A stretch of DNA of 64,000 nt from Mesorhizobium australicum WSM2073. GTDB lineage: Bacteria; Pseudomonadota; Alphaproteobacteria; Rhizobiales; Rhizobiaceae. The translations under genes and the position numbers were made by a program. The stretch's first letter is position 1; each line of letters opens with the position of its first letter. Positions 8,738-17,889 of the stretch are shown here, piece after piece. Location: the NCBI RefSeq assembly GCF_000230995.2, contig NC_019973.1, positions 1,874,001 to 1,938,000 of the forward strand, in the 5' to 3' direction. The notes beneath the pieces are model-generated. The model saw only the letters and a program-made list of their open reading frames with translations. It was not told the DNA's origin and searched no databases.

Positions 8738-10210
8738 TCAGACGACGATGGTTTTCAACCGCTCGGCGATGAGCGCGGCAAGCCGTGCCGCCACCTCGTC
8801 CTTGGTCATTTCAGGCCATTCCTCGACGCCGGCCTTCGACACGATCCGCACCCGGTTGCGATCACCCCCCATCACGCCTGAAGGACCGATGCCGCTTTGG
8901 TGCGACACATCGTTGGCGACGATGAGATCGGCCCCTTTCTTCGTGAGCTTGGCCTCGGCGTTGCGCAACAGATCCTGCGTTTCGGCGGCAAAGCCGACGA
9001 CCAGGCCTGGTCGATGCTTGTGATGGCCGACACCCGCCAGTATGTCGGGGTTTTCGACCATGCGCAGCACCGGCGGGCCTTCGCCCACGACCTTCTTGAT
9101 CTTCTCACCGGCTGAATTCTCGGTGCGCCAGTCGGCAACGGCGGCGACGAACACCGCGGCGTCGGCGGGCAGAAGCTGTTCCACAGCGTCGCGCATTTCC
9201 TGCGCCCGTTCGACATGGAGGGTCTTCACTCCGGCCGGATCGGCGATGGTGACGGGACCGGAGACGAGGCGCACATCGGCGCCGAGCCTTGCCAATGCCG
9301 CGGCGATGGCGTGGCCCTGCTTGCCGGACGAGCGGTTCGCGATATAGCGCACCGGGTCGATTGGCTCGTGCGTCGGGCCCGACGTGACGATGATCTTGCG
9401 CCCCGCCAGTGGCCTGGGGCCGGCATCGAGCAGCGCCTCGACCGCGGCGACGATCTCAAGCGGTTCGGCCATGCGGCCTTCGCCGGCCTCATTGCTCTCT
9501 GCCATCTCACCCTTGGCAGGGCCGACGAAGGTGATGCCGTCCTTGCCCAAGCTCGCGCGGTTGCGGCGGGTGGCGGGATGCGACCACATCCTGGGGTTCA
9601 TCGCCGGGGCCATCAGCACCGGCTTGTCGGTGGCGATGAGCACGGTCGAGGCCAGATCGCTGGCATGGCCATTGGCGAGCTTGGCCATCAGGTCGGCGGT
9701 GGCGGGCGCCACCACCAGGAGGTCCGCCTCGCGCGACAGCCTGATGTGGCCGACATCGTGCTCGTCATTGCGGTCGAACAGGTCGATGAAGACATGGTCG
9801 GCGGAGAGCGCACCGACCGAAAGCGTGGTGACGAACTCCTGCGCCGCCGATGTCATGACGACGCGCACCGCCGCGCCGCGCTCGCGCAGCCGGCGAATGA
9901 GATCGAGCGCCTTGTAAGCGGCGATGCCGCCGCCGATTATAAGCAGGATGCGCTTGTTGGAAAGCGTGCCTCGCGGCAAGCTCTTGCCTGCTAATGCTGA
10001 CGCCGGGGTCGGGGTGCCTTGCGAAGTGGCCAGTTTGTGCAGCGCTTTCTCGATCTGGTCGAGACGGCCAACAGGGCCGACCTGGCCGTTGACGGCGGCC
10101 CGGATCATCACCCGCGCCTGTTCTTCCATGGAGCGATCGTTTTCCGCCGCCAGGCGGCGCAGCAACTCCTTGACCTCATCGTCCAGGTTGCGGATCGTGA
10201 TGCTGGCCAT
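8738..10210 (-). CDS. coaBC: Bifunctional phosphopantothenoylcysteine decarboxylase/phosphopantothenate-cysteine ligase with N-terminal FitA-like RHH domain
   Basis: Coenzyme A biosynthesis, 490 aa. Residues about 84-250 are the flavin-dependent CoaC decarboxylase: GGGIAAYK, active-site H155 in DVGHIRLS and the substrate-clamp motif in PAMNPRMW. Residues 265-490 are the CoaB ligase, with TSGPTHEPIDPVRYIANRSS and the KKGADLIVAND region. Unusually, residues 1-45 (MASITIRNLDDEVKELLRRL onward) match a FitA-type ribbon-helix-helix antitoxin, joined by a 35-aa linker. No in-frame ATG separates the two parts; a TTG at the SLPRG position could be an internal start. It is last in the ubiE-ubiB-coaBC run. 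Confidence 0.93.
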   Translation of the reverse strand: MASITIRNLDDEVKELLRRLAAENDRSMEEQARVMIRAAVNGQVGPVGRLDQIEKALHKLATSQGTPTPASALAGKSLPRGTLSNKRILLIIGGGIAAYKALDLIRRLRERGAAVRVVMTSAAQEFVTTLSVGALSADHVFIDLFDRNDEHDVGHIRLSREADLLVVAPATADLMAKLANGHASDLASTVLIATDKPVLMAPAMNPRMWSHPATRRNRASLGKDGITFVGPAKGEMAESNEAGEGRMAEPLEIVAAVEALLDAGPRPLAGRKIIVTSGPTHEPIDPVRYIANRSSGKQGHAIAAALARLGADVRLVSGPVTIADPAGVKTLHVERAQEMRDAVEQLLPADAAVFVAAVADWRTENSAGEKIKKVVGEGPPVLRMVENPDILAGVGHHKHRPGLVVGFAAETQDLLRNAEAKLTKKGADLIVANDVSHQSGIGPSGVMGGDRNRVRIVSKAGVEEWPEMTKDEVAARLAALIAERLKTIVV

Positions 10211-10298
10211 GTGATTGCACTCTACTCATCCTACTTGATGGCGATGATAGCAATGCAATCAAATTGCCGCAAGCAGCTGGCTTGCCGCGATTGCGGGT

Positions 10299-11873
10299 CT
10301 AATGAAGCTTCCAGGCAATGTAGACCAGCGTCAGCGCGATCACCCATAATGCGACACGGCCGGAACGGCTGTAGCGCGCTTCGGCCTTGCCTATGGCGCG
10401 GGCGGTCGCCTCATCGAAGCGCAGGCCGTGCTCGGCCATCAGGTCGATCTCTCGCGACAGCCGTTCCGTACGGGCCGCGAGTTCCGGCGCCTGGCGGATC
10501 AGCGTCAGTATTGCCTTGCCGCCGTCGCGCGCGTCGGCCAGCAGGCCGCGCGGCCCGAGGTTCCCGGCTATCCAGCCGCCGACCACCGGTTCGGCGGTCT
10601 TCCACATGTTGAAAGCCGGATCGAGCGTGCGCGCCACGCCCTCGACAACCACCATGGTCTTCTGCAGCAGGATCAATTCCGGCCGTGTCGCCATGTCGAA
10701 GAGTTCGGTCACCTCGAACAGCAGCGTCAGAAGCTTGGCCATCGAAATAGTTTCGGCGGGTTGGCCGTGGATCGGCTCGCCGATGGCGCGGATCGCCTGC
10801 GCGAAGGCAGAGACATTGTGCTGGCGCGGCACATAGCCGGCCTCGAAATGGACTTCGGCGACGCGCAGATAGTCGCGTGTGATGAAGCCGTAGAGGATCT
10901 CCGCGAGGAAGCGGCGCTCCTTCTTGCCGAGGCGCCCGGCAATGCCGAGATCGACGGCAACGATGGTGCCGTTCGCCTCGACGAACAGATTGCCCGGATG
11001 CATGTCGGCGTGGAAGAAGCCGTCGCGCAGCGTATGGCGCAGGAAGGACTGGATGAGGTTGGTGGCGATTGCCTTCAGGTCATGGCCGGCGCTTTGCAGG
11101 CCGGCGATGTCGTTCATCTTGACGCCGTCGACCCATTCCATGGTCAGCACGTCGCGGCCGGTGCGTTCCCAGTCCACCGAAGGGACGCGAAAGCCAGGGT
11201 CTTCCCTGGTGCTTTGGCCAAGTTCCGAGAGCGCGGCCGCCTCGAGGCGCAGGTCCATCTCGATCCTGGTGGTCTGCGCCAGCGTCTCGGTCACCTCGAC
11301 CGGCCTCAGCCGGCGCGACGACGGTATGTATTTCTCCTGCAGGCGGGCGGCGAGGAAATAGCTTTCGAGGTCCTGGAAGAAGCGGCGGCGCACGCCCGGC
11401 CGGATGACCTTGACCGCTACCTTCCTGGCGACGCCACCATCGACGGTTTCAGCGGCATGGACCTGAGCGATGGAAGCCGCGGCGACCGGGTCGCCGAACT
11501 GCTTGTAAAGATCGCCGAGTTTGCGCCCGAGCGAGGCTTCGATGGCGGCCACCGCTTCCGCCGTCGGGAAGGTGTGCATCTTGTCCTGCAGCATGGCGAG
11601 ATCGAGCGCCATGTCGTTGCCGACGACATCGGGCCGCGTCGCCAGGAACTGACCAAGCTTGACGTAGGATGGGCCGAGCCGGACCACCGCCTTGGCCAGC
11701 CGATCGCTGCGCTCATAGGCGAGCGCGCGACGGCGGGTGAACAGCCGCGCCAGCCGCCAGCCGAATTTCGGCAGGCCGGATAGTTCCTCGCCGGGCAAGG
11801 CGGCAACGACGCCCTCGCGCACCAGCACCCAACCGGCCCGTACGAGCCGGAACGCCGCGCTGACGGTGCTCAT
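10299..11873 (-). CDS. ubiB: Ubiquinone biosynthesis atypical kinase/ATPase UbiB
   Basis: A 524-aa ADCK/ABC1-family protein needed for ubiquinone biosynthesis, working at the membrane with the Ubi complex. Visible are the KxGQ element (SYVKLGQFLATRPD), the Ala-rich nucleotide loop (PVAAASIAQVHAAE), the catalytic-loop equivalent FHADMHPGNLFV and the metal-binding VAVDLGIAGR. One or two hydrophobic segments close the C-terminus (VALWVIALTLVYIAWKLH), as in UbiB. It lies 70 bp downstream of ubiE on the same strand, an arrangement common in alphaproteobacteria. Confidence 0.95.
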   Translation of the reverse strand: MSTVSAAFRLVRAGWVLVREGVVAALPGEELSGLPKFGWRLARLFTRRRALAYERSDRLAKAVVRLGPSYVKLGQFLATRPDVVGNDMALDLAMLQDKMHTFPTAEAVAAIEASLGRKLGDLYKQFGDPVAAASIAQVHAAETVDGGVARKVAVKVIRPGVRRRFFQDLESYFLAARLQEKYIPSSRRLRPVEVTETLAQTTRIEMDLRLEAAALSELGQSTREDPGFRVPSVDWERTGRDVLTMEWVDGVKMNDIAGLQSAGHDLKAIATNLIQSFLRHTLRDGFFHADMHPGNLFVEANGTIVAVDLGIAGRLGKKERRFLAEILYGFITRDYLRVAEVHFEAGYVPRQHNVSAFAQAIRAIGEPIHGQPAETISMAKLLTLLFEVTELFDMATRPELILLQKTMVVVEGVARTLDPAFNMWKTAEPVVGGWIAGNLGPRGLLADARDGGKAILTLIRQAPELAARTERLSREIDLMAEHGLRFDEATARAIGKAEARYSRSGRVALWVIALTLVYIAWKLH

Positions 11874-11943
11874 GGCCGCGTCCGCCCTACCGGTTCATCG
11901 AACTGGCGCAAGGCTCGTCGCGTGAGGAAGATCGGCGACGGCT

Positions 11944-12720
11944 TCAAAGCTTCCAGCCCGAATGCAGGGCCGCTATGCCGCCGGAATAGTTGCGGAAGGA
12001 GACGCGGTCGAAGCCGGCCCGAGAAATCATCGCCGCGAAGTTTTGCTGATTGGGGAATTTTGCGATCGATTCGACCAGATAGGAATAGGGCTCGCCGTCC
12101 CCGGTGACCAACTTGCCGATCCTGGGGATGGCATTGAACGACCAGGCTTCGTAGACCTTGTCGAGGAGCGGCATCTCGACCTCGGAGAACTCCAGGCACA
12201 GGATACGGCCGCCGGGCTTCAGCACGCGGAACGCCTCGCCCAGGGCCACGTCGATATGCGGGACATTTCGAATGCCGAACGCGATGGTGTAGGCGTCGAA
12301 GCTGGCGTCGGGGAAGGGCAGTTCCTCGGCGTTGGCCTCGACGAAATCGGTGTTGCCGGACAATCCCTTCTTATCGGCCCTGTCGCGCCCGACGGCGAGC
12401 ATCGAGCCATTGATGTCGAGCACGGTGGCATGGGCATGGCCATGGCTGGCATCGACGATGCGAAAGGCGATGTCGCCGGTACCGCCGGCAACGTCGAGCA
12501 CGCGCCAGCCCGCGCGCTTGGGCGGATTGAGCCAGGCGACCATGGCATCCTTCCACAGCCGGTGCAGGCCAGCAGACATCAAATCGTTCATCAGGTCGTA
12601 GCGGTCAGCGACCTTGTGGAAAACATCGTTGACCAGGGATTGCTTCTCGCCTTTCCCTACACGCTTAAAACCATAGGAGGTTTCCATGCCGCCGGCGGCC
12701 GTGGTTCTCTCAACTGACAT
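11944..12720 (-). CDS. ubiE: Demethylmenaquinone/2-polyprenyl-methoxybenzoquinol methyltransferase UbiE
   Basis: SAM-dependent C-methyltransferase of ubiquinone synthesis, 258 aa. It has SAM motif [16 protein letters not shown], the UbiE signature regions [19 protein letters not shown] and [19 protein letters not shown], and the C-terminal [16 protein letters not shown]. The ribosome site is weak (GGATC then a run of A), which fits a modestly expressed gene. It heads the ubiE-ubiB-coaBC run. An internal Met at residue 12 (METSYGFK) is an alternative start. Confidence 0.95.
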   Translation of the reverse strand: MSVERTTAAGGMETSYGFKRVGKGEKQSLVNDVFHKVADRYDLMNDLMSAGLHRLWKDAMVAWLNPPKRAGWRVLDVAGGTGDIAFRIVDASHGHAHATVLDINGSMLAVGRDRADKKGLSGNTDFVEANAEELPFPDASFDAYTIAFGIRNVPHIDVALGEAFRVLKPGGRILCLEFSEVEMPLLDKVYEAWSFNAIPRIGKLVTGDGEPYSYLVESIAKFPNQQNFAAMISRAGFDRVSFRNYSGGIAALHSGWKL

Positions 12721-12853
12721 TTTTTTGATCCGTCATAAAACCGGCGGGACCATAGCCGATCGATGATGCGGGCGCTATTGTTTAAGGCGCGGTGTTCAGC
12801 CGCGCTTCCAGGTGGTGGGTTTCAAGACCTGGACTGACCGACGGGATGTTTGA

Positions 12854-13828
12854 ATGCCTCTGAAAGCGGAACTGCACTGCCACATCGAAGGGGCAGCGGC
12901 GCCCGATCTCGTCATTCGCCAGGCGCAGAAATACGGCAAGGACACCTCGCCTTATATCCAGAACGGTTCTTTCGTCTGGCACGATTTCACCTCCTTTCTC
13001 GCCGCCTATGACTTCTCCGCCGACCTGTTCCGGACCGAGGAGGATTATGCGCGGCTGGCCGACCACTATCTGACCAGCCTGGCCCGCGATGGCGCCATCT
13101 ACTCCGAGGTGTTCACCTCGCCCGACCACGCGACGAAAGCCGGGCTGTCATCCAAGGCCTACACCGATGCGCTCGGCGAAGGCATGCTGCGCGCCAAGGC
13201 AAAGACCGGCATCGAGGGCCGCATGATCGTCACCGGCGTGCGCCATGTCGGTGTCGAGTCGATCGAGCGCGCGGCACGCTTCGCGGCGCGTTGCGGCCAT
13301 CCGCTGGTTACCGGGTTCGGCGTCGCCGGCGACGAGCGCATGGGCGAGATGGAGGACTATGTCAGGGCTTTCGAGATCGCGCGCGAGGCCGGGCTCGGCA
13401 TCACCGTCCATGCCGGCGAACTGACGGGCTGGGAAACCGTCCAGGCGGCACTCGACCATATCCGCCCGTCGCGCATCGGCCATGGCGTGCGCGCCATCGA
13501 AAACCCCGACCTTGTCCGGCGCATCGCCGACCAGGGTGTCGTGCTGGAATGCTGCCCCGGCTCCAATATCGCGCTCAAGGTGTTCGACAGTTTCGCCGAC
13601 CATCCCTTTCCCGCCCTGCAGGCGGCCGGCTGCAAGGTGACGCTCAACTCCGACGACCCGCCCTATTTCTGGACCTCGCTGAAGCGCGAATACGATATCG
13701 CCGCCGAACATTTCTCGATGAGCGAAAAGGCGCTTGCCGCCGTCACCAGGACCGCCATCGAAGCCGCCTTCGTCGACAGGAAGACCAAGACAGCGCTTCT
13801 TGGTCGGTTGGACGCGAAAGTTCGGTGA
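12854..13828 (+). CDS. add: Adenosine deaminase
   Basis: Zinc amidohydrolase of 324 aa converting adenosine or deoxyadenosine to inosine or deoxyinosine. Metal ligands H8 and H10 in HCHIEG and H186 in HAGE, the catalytic E188, H210 in IGHG, and D267/D268 in SDDPP are all present. The protein is slightly short at the N-terminus relative to mammalian enzymes, as usual for this bacterial group, some members of which prefer adenine. With upp 143 bp downstream and the nucleoside operon opposite, it fits purine salvage. Its last bases run into a heptamer repeat. Confidence 0.88.
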   Translation: MPLKAELHCHIEGAAAPDLVIRQAQKYGKDTSPYIQNGSFVWHDFTSFLAAYDFSADLFRTEEDYARLADHYLTSLARDGAIYSEVFTSPDHATKAGLSSKAYTDALGEGMLRAKAKTGIEGRMIVTGVRHVGVESIERAARFAARCGHPLVTGFGVAGDERMGEMEDYVRAFEIAREAGLGITVHAGELTGWETVQAALDHIRPSRIGHGVRAIENPDLVRRIADQGVVLECCPGSNIALKVFDSFADHPFPALQAAGCKVTLNSDDPPYFWTSLKREYDIAAEHFSMSEKALAAVTRTAIEAAFVDRKTKTALLGRLDAKVR

Positions 13829-13864
13829 ACAGTGAGTAGTCAGTAGTCGGTAGTGACGGTGCAC
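13825..13864. repeat. Left heptamer-repeat arm (GTNNNNA-type) after add
   Basis: Starting inside the add stop codon, the sequence reads as consecutive imperfect 7-mers: GTGAACA, GTGAGTA, GTCAGTA, GTCGGTA, GTGACGG. The first 16 bases are the exact reverse complement of 13929-13944, so the two arms can form a long hairpin around about 88 bases. Function unknown. Confidence 0.7.
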
Positions 13865-13919
13865 GCATCGAGCGGTTGAAGGCCGGCGCTTTCACTGACG
13901 CAGGGACTCGCAAATCGGC

Positions 13920-13956
13920 TCACTATTCACTACTCACTGTTCACCACTCACTATTC
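13920..13956. repeat. Right heptamer-repeat arm (CACTNNT-type) before upp
   Basis: Five consecutive 7-mers, CACTATT, CACTACT, CACTGTT, CACCACT, CACTATT, lie 14 bases before the upp start. They are in inverted orientation to the arm after add. The array may fold with its partner or reflect slippage. It contains no spacer structure and is not CRISPR-like. Confidence 0.7.
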
Positions 13957-13970
13957 CGTCGGAGCACATC

Positions 13971-14600
13971 ATGAAGGGCGTCACCGTCGTCGATCATCCG
14001 CTTGTCCAGCACAAGCTGACCATCATGCGCAAGAAGGAGACCTCGACGGCCGGCTTCCGGCGGTTGCTGCGTGAGATATCGCTGCTGCTCGGCTATGAGG
14101 TCACCCGCAATCTCGAACTGACGACGACAACGATCGAAACGCCTATGGAGACGATGGAGGCTCCGACGCTGGAGGGCAAGAAGCTGGTCTTCGCCTCGGT
14201 GCTGCGCGCCGGCAACGGCCTGCTCGAAGGTTTGCTCGACCTGGTGCCGGCGGCCCGCGTCGCCCATGTCGGCCTCTACCGCGATCATGAAACGCTGGAG
14301 GCCGTCGAGTATTTCTTCAAGGCGCCGAGCGACCTCGCCGACCGGCTGGTCATCGTCGTCGACCCGATGCTGGCGACAGCCAATTCGGCGATCGCGGCGA
14401 TCGACAAGTTGAAAGAGCGCGGCGCCACCAACATCCGCTTCCTGTGCCTGCTGGCGGCGCCCGAAGGCATCGAGCGCTTTACCAAGGCGCATCCGGATGT
14501 TCCGGTCTTCACCGCGTCCATCGACCGCCAGCTCAACGAGAAGGGCTACATCATGCCCGGCCTTGGCGATGCCGGCGACCGCATGTACGGGACGAAGTAA
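13971..14600 (+). CDS. upp: Uracil phosphoribosyltransferase
   Basis: Pyrimidine salvage enzyme, 209 aa, making UMP from uracil and PRPP. The opening [20 protein letters not shown] and the PRPP-binding loop [20 protein letters not shown] are family hallmarks, and the C-terminus [12 protein letters not shown] closes the uracil site. The length matches E. coli Upp (208 aa). It follows add on the same strand with repeat DNA between. Together with deoA and cdd on the opposite strand it handles pyrimidine bases released from imported nucleosides. Confidence 0.96.
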   Translation: MKGVTVVDHPLVQHKLTIMRKKETSTAGFRRLLREISLLLGYEVTRNLELTTTTIETPMETMEAPTLEGKKLVFASVLRAGNGLLEGLLDLVPAARVAHVGLYRDHETLEAVEYFFKAPSDLADRLVIVVDPMLATANSAIAAIDKLKERGATNIRFLCLLAAPEGIERFTKAHPDVPVFTASIDRQLNEKGYIMPGLGDAGDRMYGTK

Positions 14601-14721
14601 TACCCGAGCAATGTGCTTGGTATTTTTTACCAGGCGTTTACGCAAAGACGTGGTTCCGGCGCGCGTTAAAGCGGCAAACACCATCCGGCGCTAATGATCA
14701 GCTCTTCACAAAGGCCGATCC

Positions 14722-15285
14722 ATGCTGCGCAAGCTTCTCATTCTCAGCGTCTTTGCCGGTGCGTCGGCATCGATCCCGGTCGTCTACCAGTCGAATCCGC
14801 GAATATTCGAAAACCTGCTGAAATCGGCGGTGACGGCCAAGCCAGCGGCCGAGACGCAACCGGATGTCAGCCTGGCCTCCGTTCCCGACAAGCCGGTAGC
14901 GCCGCTGCCGACCGGCCGGAAGGTCGTGGTCGCGGCGGACGGGCGCGGACACTTCTCGTCGACCTTCAGGCTCAACGGCCGTCAAGTCGACGGCATGATC
15001 GACACCGGTGCGACGCTGGTCGCGGTCAATATGTCGACGGCACGCCGGATCGGACTGTCGCTCAATCCCTCCGATTTCAGCCACGAAGTCAACACCGCCA
15101 ACGGCACCATCAAGGCAGCCGTGGTGACGATTGATCGTCTGCAGATCGGCAGCATCAGCGTCGAAGGTGTGCAGGCGATCGTACTCGACGACAGGGCACT
15201 GCGCACCAACCTGATCGGCATGAGCTTTCTCAACAGACTCGGCAAATACCAGGCCGAAAACGGCACATTGCTGCTGGTTCAGTAG
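14722..15285 (+). CDS. TIGR02281-type clan AA (retropepsin-like) aspartic protease
   Basis: A 187-aa predicted inner-membrane or periplasmic protein with one N-terminal hydrophobic segment (LLILSVFAGASASIPVVY) and a retropepsin-like domain over residues 70-187. The catalytic signature is DTGAT in QVDGMIDTGATLVAV, and ALRTNLIGMSFLNRL is the second conserved block. Only one DTGA is present, so it should act as a dimer like retroviral proteases. Related rhizobial proteins are uncharacterised; the substrate is unknown. Confidence 0.85.
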   Translation: MLRKLLILSVFAGASASIPVVYQSNPRIFENLLKSAVTAKPAAETQPDVSLASVPDKPVAPLPTGRKVVVAADGRGHFSSTFRLNGRQVDGMIDTGATLVAVNMSTARRIGLSLNPSDFSHEVNTANGTIKAAVVTIDRLQIGSISVEGVQAIVLDDRALRTNLIGMSFLNRLGKYQAENGTLLLVQ

Positions 15286-15291
15286 GTCCAC

Positions 15292-16611
15292 TCAGCCACG
15301 CGGCAGAATCCGCCGGATGACCGACTTGTCGGCGGCCGGCTTCGAAGCGCCGATCGCATAGGCTGAAAGCACGGTCGCGGCTGCCGTCTCGGCATCGGAC
15401 GGTGAGCGGGCGTGGATCAGCGCCAGCGCATCTCCGGCGCGTACTTCCGCGCCTATGGGCAGCAGCCTGGTGATGCCGACCGAGGGGTCGATCCTGTCGT
15501 CGGGCCGGGTGCGCCCGCCGCCCAGGCCGACGACCGCGAGACCGATGTCGCGGGTGGCGATGCCAGTGACGAAACCCTCCGACGTCGCCTTCACCGCGAT
15601 TTCCGTTGCTGCTTCCGACAGATATTTCTCTGGCTTCTCGATGAAATCGGCGGGGCCGCCAAGCACCGTCACCATGCGCGCGAAGGTGGCGGCTGCGCGG
15701 CCGCTGGCGAGTGTCTCGGTGGCGCGTCGCATGCCGTCCTGGTTCGACGACACCAGTCCCGCCGACTGCAGCATTTCGGCTGCCAGCGCCAGCGTCACGT
15801 CCTCCAGCCGCCGGTCGCGCAGGCGGCCGGTCAGGAAATCGACGGCATTGCGCACCTCGACGGCATTGCCGGCGGCGGAGGCAAGCGGTTCGTTCATGCC
15901 GGTGATCAGCGCCGAGACTTTCAGTCCGGCGCCGCTGGCGACCTCGACGAGGCTATTGGCAAGCGCGGTCGCATCTCGGGATTTCTCCATGAAGGCGCCA
16001 TTGCCGACCTTGACGTCGAGCACCAGCGATTGCAGGCCCGCCGCGAGCTTCTTCGACAGGATCGATGCGGTGATCAGCGGCACGGACTCCACGGTTCCGG
16101 TCACGTCGCGGATGGCGTAGAGCCGGCGATCGGCAGGTGCCAGGTCGGCGGTTTGGCCGATGATGGCGCAGCCGGTTTCAAGCACGGCTTTGCGGAACAG
16201 CGTGATGTCGGGTTGGCTGATATAGCCGGGAATGGCATCCATCTTGTCCAGCGTGCCGCCGGTATGGCCGAGGCCACGGCCCGAGATCATCGGCACATAG
16301 GCACCGCAGGCGGCAACGATCGGCGCCAGCATCAGCGAGACATTGTCGCCGACACCGCCCGTGGAATGCTTGTCGGTGACAGGGCCTGGCAAATCCGACC
16401 AGTCGAGCACGTCGCCGGAATCGCGCATGGCCAGCGTCATCGCCACCGCCTCGTCGCGGTTCATGCCGTTGAAGAACACCGCCATGGCAAAGGCCGCGAC
16501 CTGGCCGTCGGTGACGGTACCCGACGTCACGCCGTCGATGAAGGCGGCGATCTCGTGAGGCGCCAGCCTGTGGCCGTCGCGCTTGTGACGGATGATTTCC
16601 TGTGGAAGCAT
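15292..16611 (-). CDS. deoA: Thymidine phosphorylase
   Basis: A 439-aa pyrimidine nucleoside phosphorylase that splits thymidine (and deoxyuridine) with phosphate to base and deoxyribose-1-phosphate. The family signature SGRGLGHTGGTLDKMDAIPG and the phosphate-binding TDKHSTGGVGDNVSL are intact. Its start shares one base with the stop of the purine nucleoside phosphorylase gene (TGATG), implying coupling. It is the last gene of the minus-strand nucleoside operon. Confidence 0.96.
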   Translation of the reverse strand: MLPQEIIRHKRDGHRLAPHEIAAFIDGVTSGTVTDGQVAAFAMAVFFNGMNRDEAVAMTLAMRDSGDVLDWSDLPGPVTDKHSTGGVGDNVSLMLAPIVAACGAYVPMISGRGLGHTGGTLDKMDAIPGYISQPDITLFRKAVLETGCAIIGQTADLAPADRRLYAIRDVTGTVESVPLITASILSKKLAAGLQSLVLDVKVGNGAFMEKSRDATALANSLVEVASGAGLKVSALITGMNEPLASAAGNAVEVRNAVDFLTGRLRDRRLEDVTLALAAEMLQSAGLVSSNQDGMRRATETLASGRAAATFARMVTVLGGPADFIEKPEKYLSEAATEIAVKATSEGFVTGIATRDIGLAVVGLGGGRTRPDDRIDPSVGITRLLPIGAEVRAGDALALIHARSPSDAETAAATVLSAYAIGASKPAADKSVIRRILPRG

Positions 16612-17420
16612 CAGCTCTCCAGCAGCCCGTCACGGAACACGCGCTGCAGCACCGTTGCCAGCCGCGATCCGCCAACCGGCGCCATGTCCTTGGTTTCCTG
16701 GTGCGAAAGCTCGGCTCCGGTCATGCCGGCGGCCAAATTGGCGATGACCGAACAGGCAGCGACGCGAAGGCCGAGGAAACGCGCGAGAATCACTTCCGGC
16801 ACGGTCGACATGCCGACGGCGTTGGCGCCCATGATGCGCGCCATGCGGATTTCGGCCGGCGTCTCGAAGCAGGGGCCCGAGAACCACATGTAGACGCCCT
16901 TGTGAAGCGCAGTGCCGGTCGCCTTCGCCGCGCCTTCGATCGCGTCGCGGATGCCGGCATCATAAGCTTCGGTGAGGCCGACGAAACGGCGGTCGCTGGG
17001 CTCGCCGATCAGCGGGTTGGTGCCGGAGAAGTTGATATGATCAGTGAGCAGCATCACCGAACCCGGCGGCATATCCGGATCGACCGAGCCGGCCGCGTTG
17101 GTGAGGATCAGTTTCGTGATGCCGATGCCGGCGAGCACTTCCAGCACCGGACGCATCGCCGCGGCGTTCCCATGCTCATAGTAGTGGGCGCGGCCGGACA
17201 GCATAAGCACGGGAACGCCGGCAAACAGCCCGGCGACCACTTGGCCGGCGTGGCCGCTGACACCGCTCCTGGGAAAGCCGGGCAGGTCGGCATAGGAGAC
17301 GCGGATCGGATTCTCGATCCGGTCGACCAGGCCGCCCAGGCCCGAACCCAGCACAAGCGCGGTCGACGGCGCCAGGCCGTCCAGCCTTTCGATAAGGTGG
17401 TCGACCGTTTTTTGCGTCAT
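16611..17420 (-). CDS. Purine-nucleoside phosphorylase
   Basis: A 269-aa trimeric-type PNP (PunA/XapA family) that cleaves inosine and guanosine to base and ribose-1-phosphate. It has the phosphate loop GSGLGGLVDRI, SGRAHYYEHGNA, and the purine-pocket segment LTNAAGSVDPDMPPGSVML followed by DHINFSGTNPL. It lies between cdd (13 bp upstream) and deoA (overlapping), so it is co-transcribed with both. Specificity between guanosine, inosine and xanthosine cannot be read from sequence alone. Confidence 0.94.
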   Translation of the reverse strand: MTQKTVDHLIERLDGLAPSTALVLGSGLGGLVDRIENPIRVSYADLPGFPRSGVSGHAGQVVAGLFAGVPVLMLSGRAHYYEHGNAAAMRPVLEVLAGIGITKLILTNAAGSVDPDMPPGSVMLLTDHINFSGTNPLIGEPSDRRFVGLTEAYDAGIRDAIEGAAKATGTALHKGVYMWFSGPCFETPAEIRMARIMGANAVGMSTVPEVILARFLGLRVAACSVIANLAAGMTGAELSHQETKDMAPVGGSRLATVLQRVFRDGLLES

Positions 17421-17433
17421 ATCAGCCAGCTCT

Positions 17434-17826
17434 TCATTTCAGAATGTCGCCGCGGAAGCCGTAGGGCAGCATGTCGCCCATGGTCACGGTTTCGGCCACC
17501 CCAGTGTTGTCGCAGAGATAGAGCTTCGTTTCCGGGCGGCAGAATTCGGCCAGTCGCTGGCGGCAGCCGCCGCAAGGCGAGCATTTGGCCATGCGTTCGG
17601 CAAGGACAGCGATTTCAACGATCTTGCCGCCGCCGCCCATGATATAATGGCCAAGCGCGGTGGTCTCGGCGCACCAGCCTTCCGGATAGGAGGCGACCTC
17701 GATATTGGCGCCTGTGAAGACGCGTCCGTCCTCAGTGCGTATGGCGGCACCCACCGGGAACTTGGAATAAGGCGCATAAGCCTTAGCCATGGCAGCCTTG
17801 GCCGCTTCGAACAGATCATGCGACAT
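17434..17826 (-). CDS. cdd: Cytidine deaminase
   Basis: A small homotetrameric-type cytidine deaminase, 130 aa, converting cytidine and deoxycytidine to uridines. It has the zinc ligands and catalytic Glu in CAETTALG and PCGGCRQRLAEF. The N-terminal YAPYSKFPVGAAI and TGANIEVASYPEGWC are typical. It lies between the ABC permease genes and the phosphorylase genes, so imported cytidine can be deaminated then phosphorolysed by neighbours. Confidence 0.95.
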   Translation of the reverse strand: MSHDLFEAAKAAMAKAYAPYSKFPVGAAIRTEDGRVFTGANIEVASYPEGWCAETTALGHYIMGGGGKIVEIAVLAERMAKCSPCGGCRQRLAEFCRPETKLYLCDNTGVAETVTMGDMLPYGFRGDILK

Positions 17827-17889
17827 TCAGATGTTCTCTCCGATGATCGTGTGCAAACCCGGCGCTCGTCCGCGCCGAACTGTCGACCT

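Noticed and set aside
13825..13956. CRISPR-like array
   Set aside because: The repeat unit is 7 bases, imperfect and without spacers, and no cas genes are present.
14616..14635. Terminator after upp (TGGTA...TACCA around a T run)
   Set aside because: The T run lies in the loop, not after the stem, and the stem is only about 5-7 bp. It is not a rho-independent terminator.
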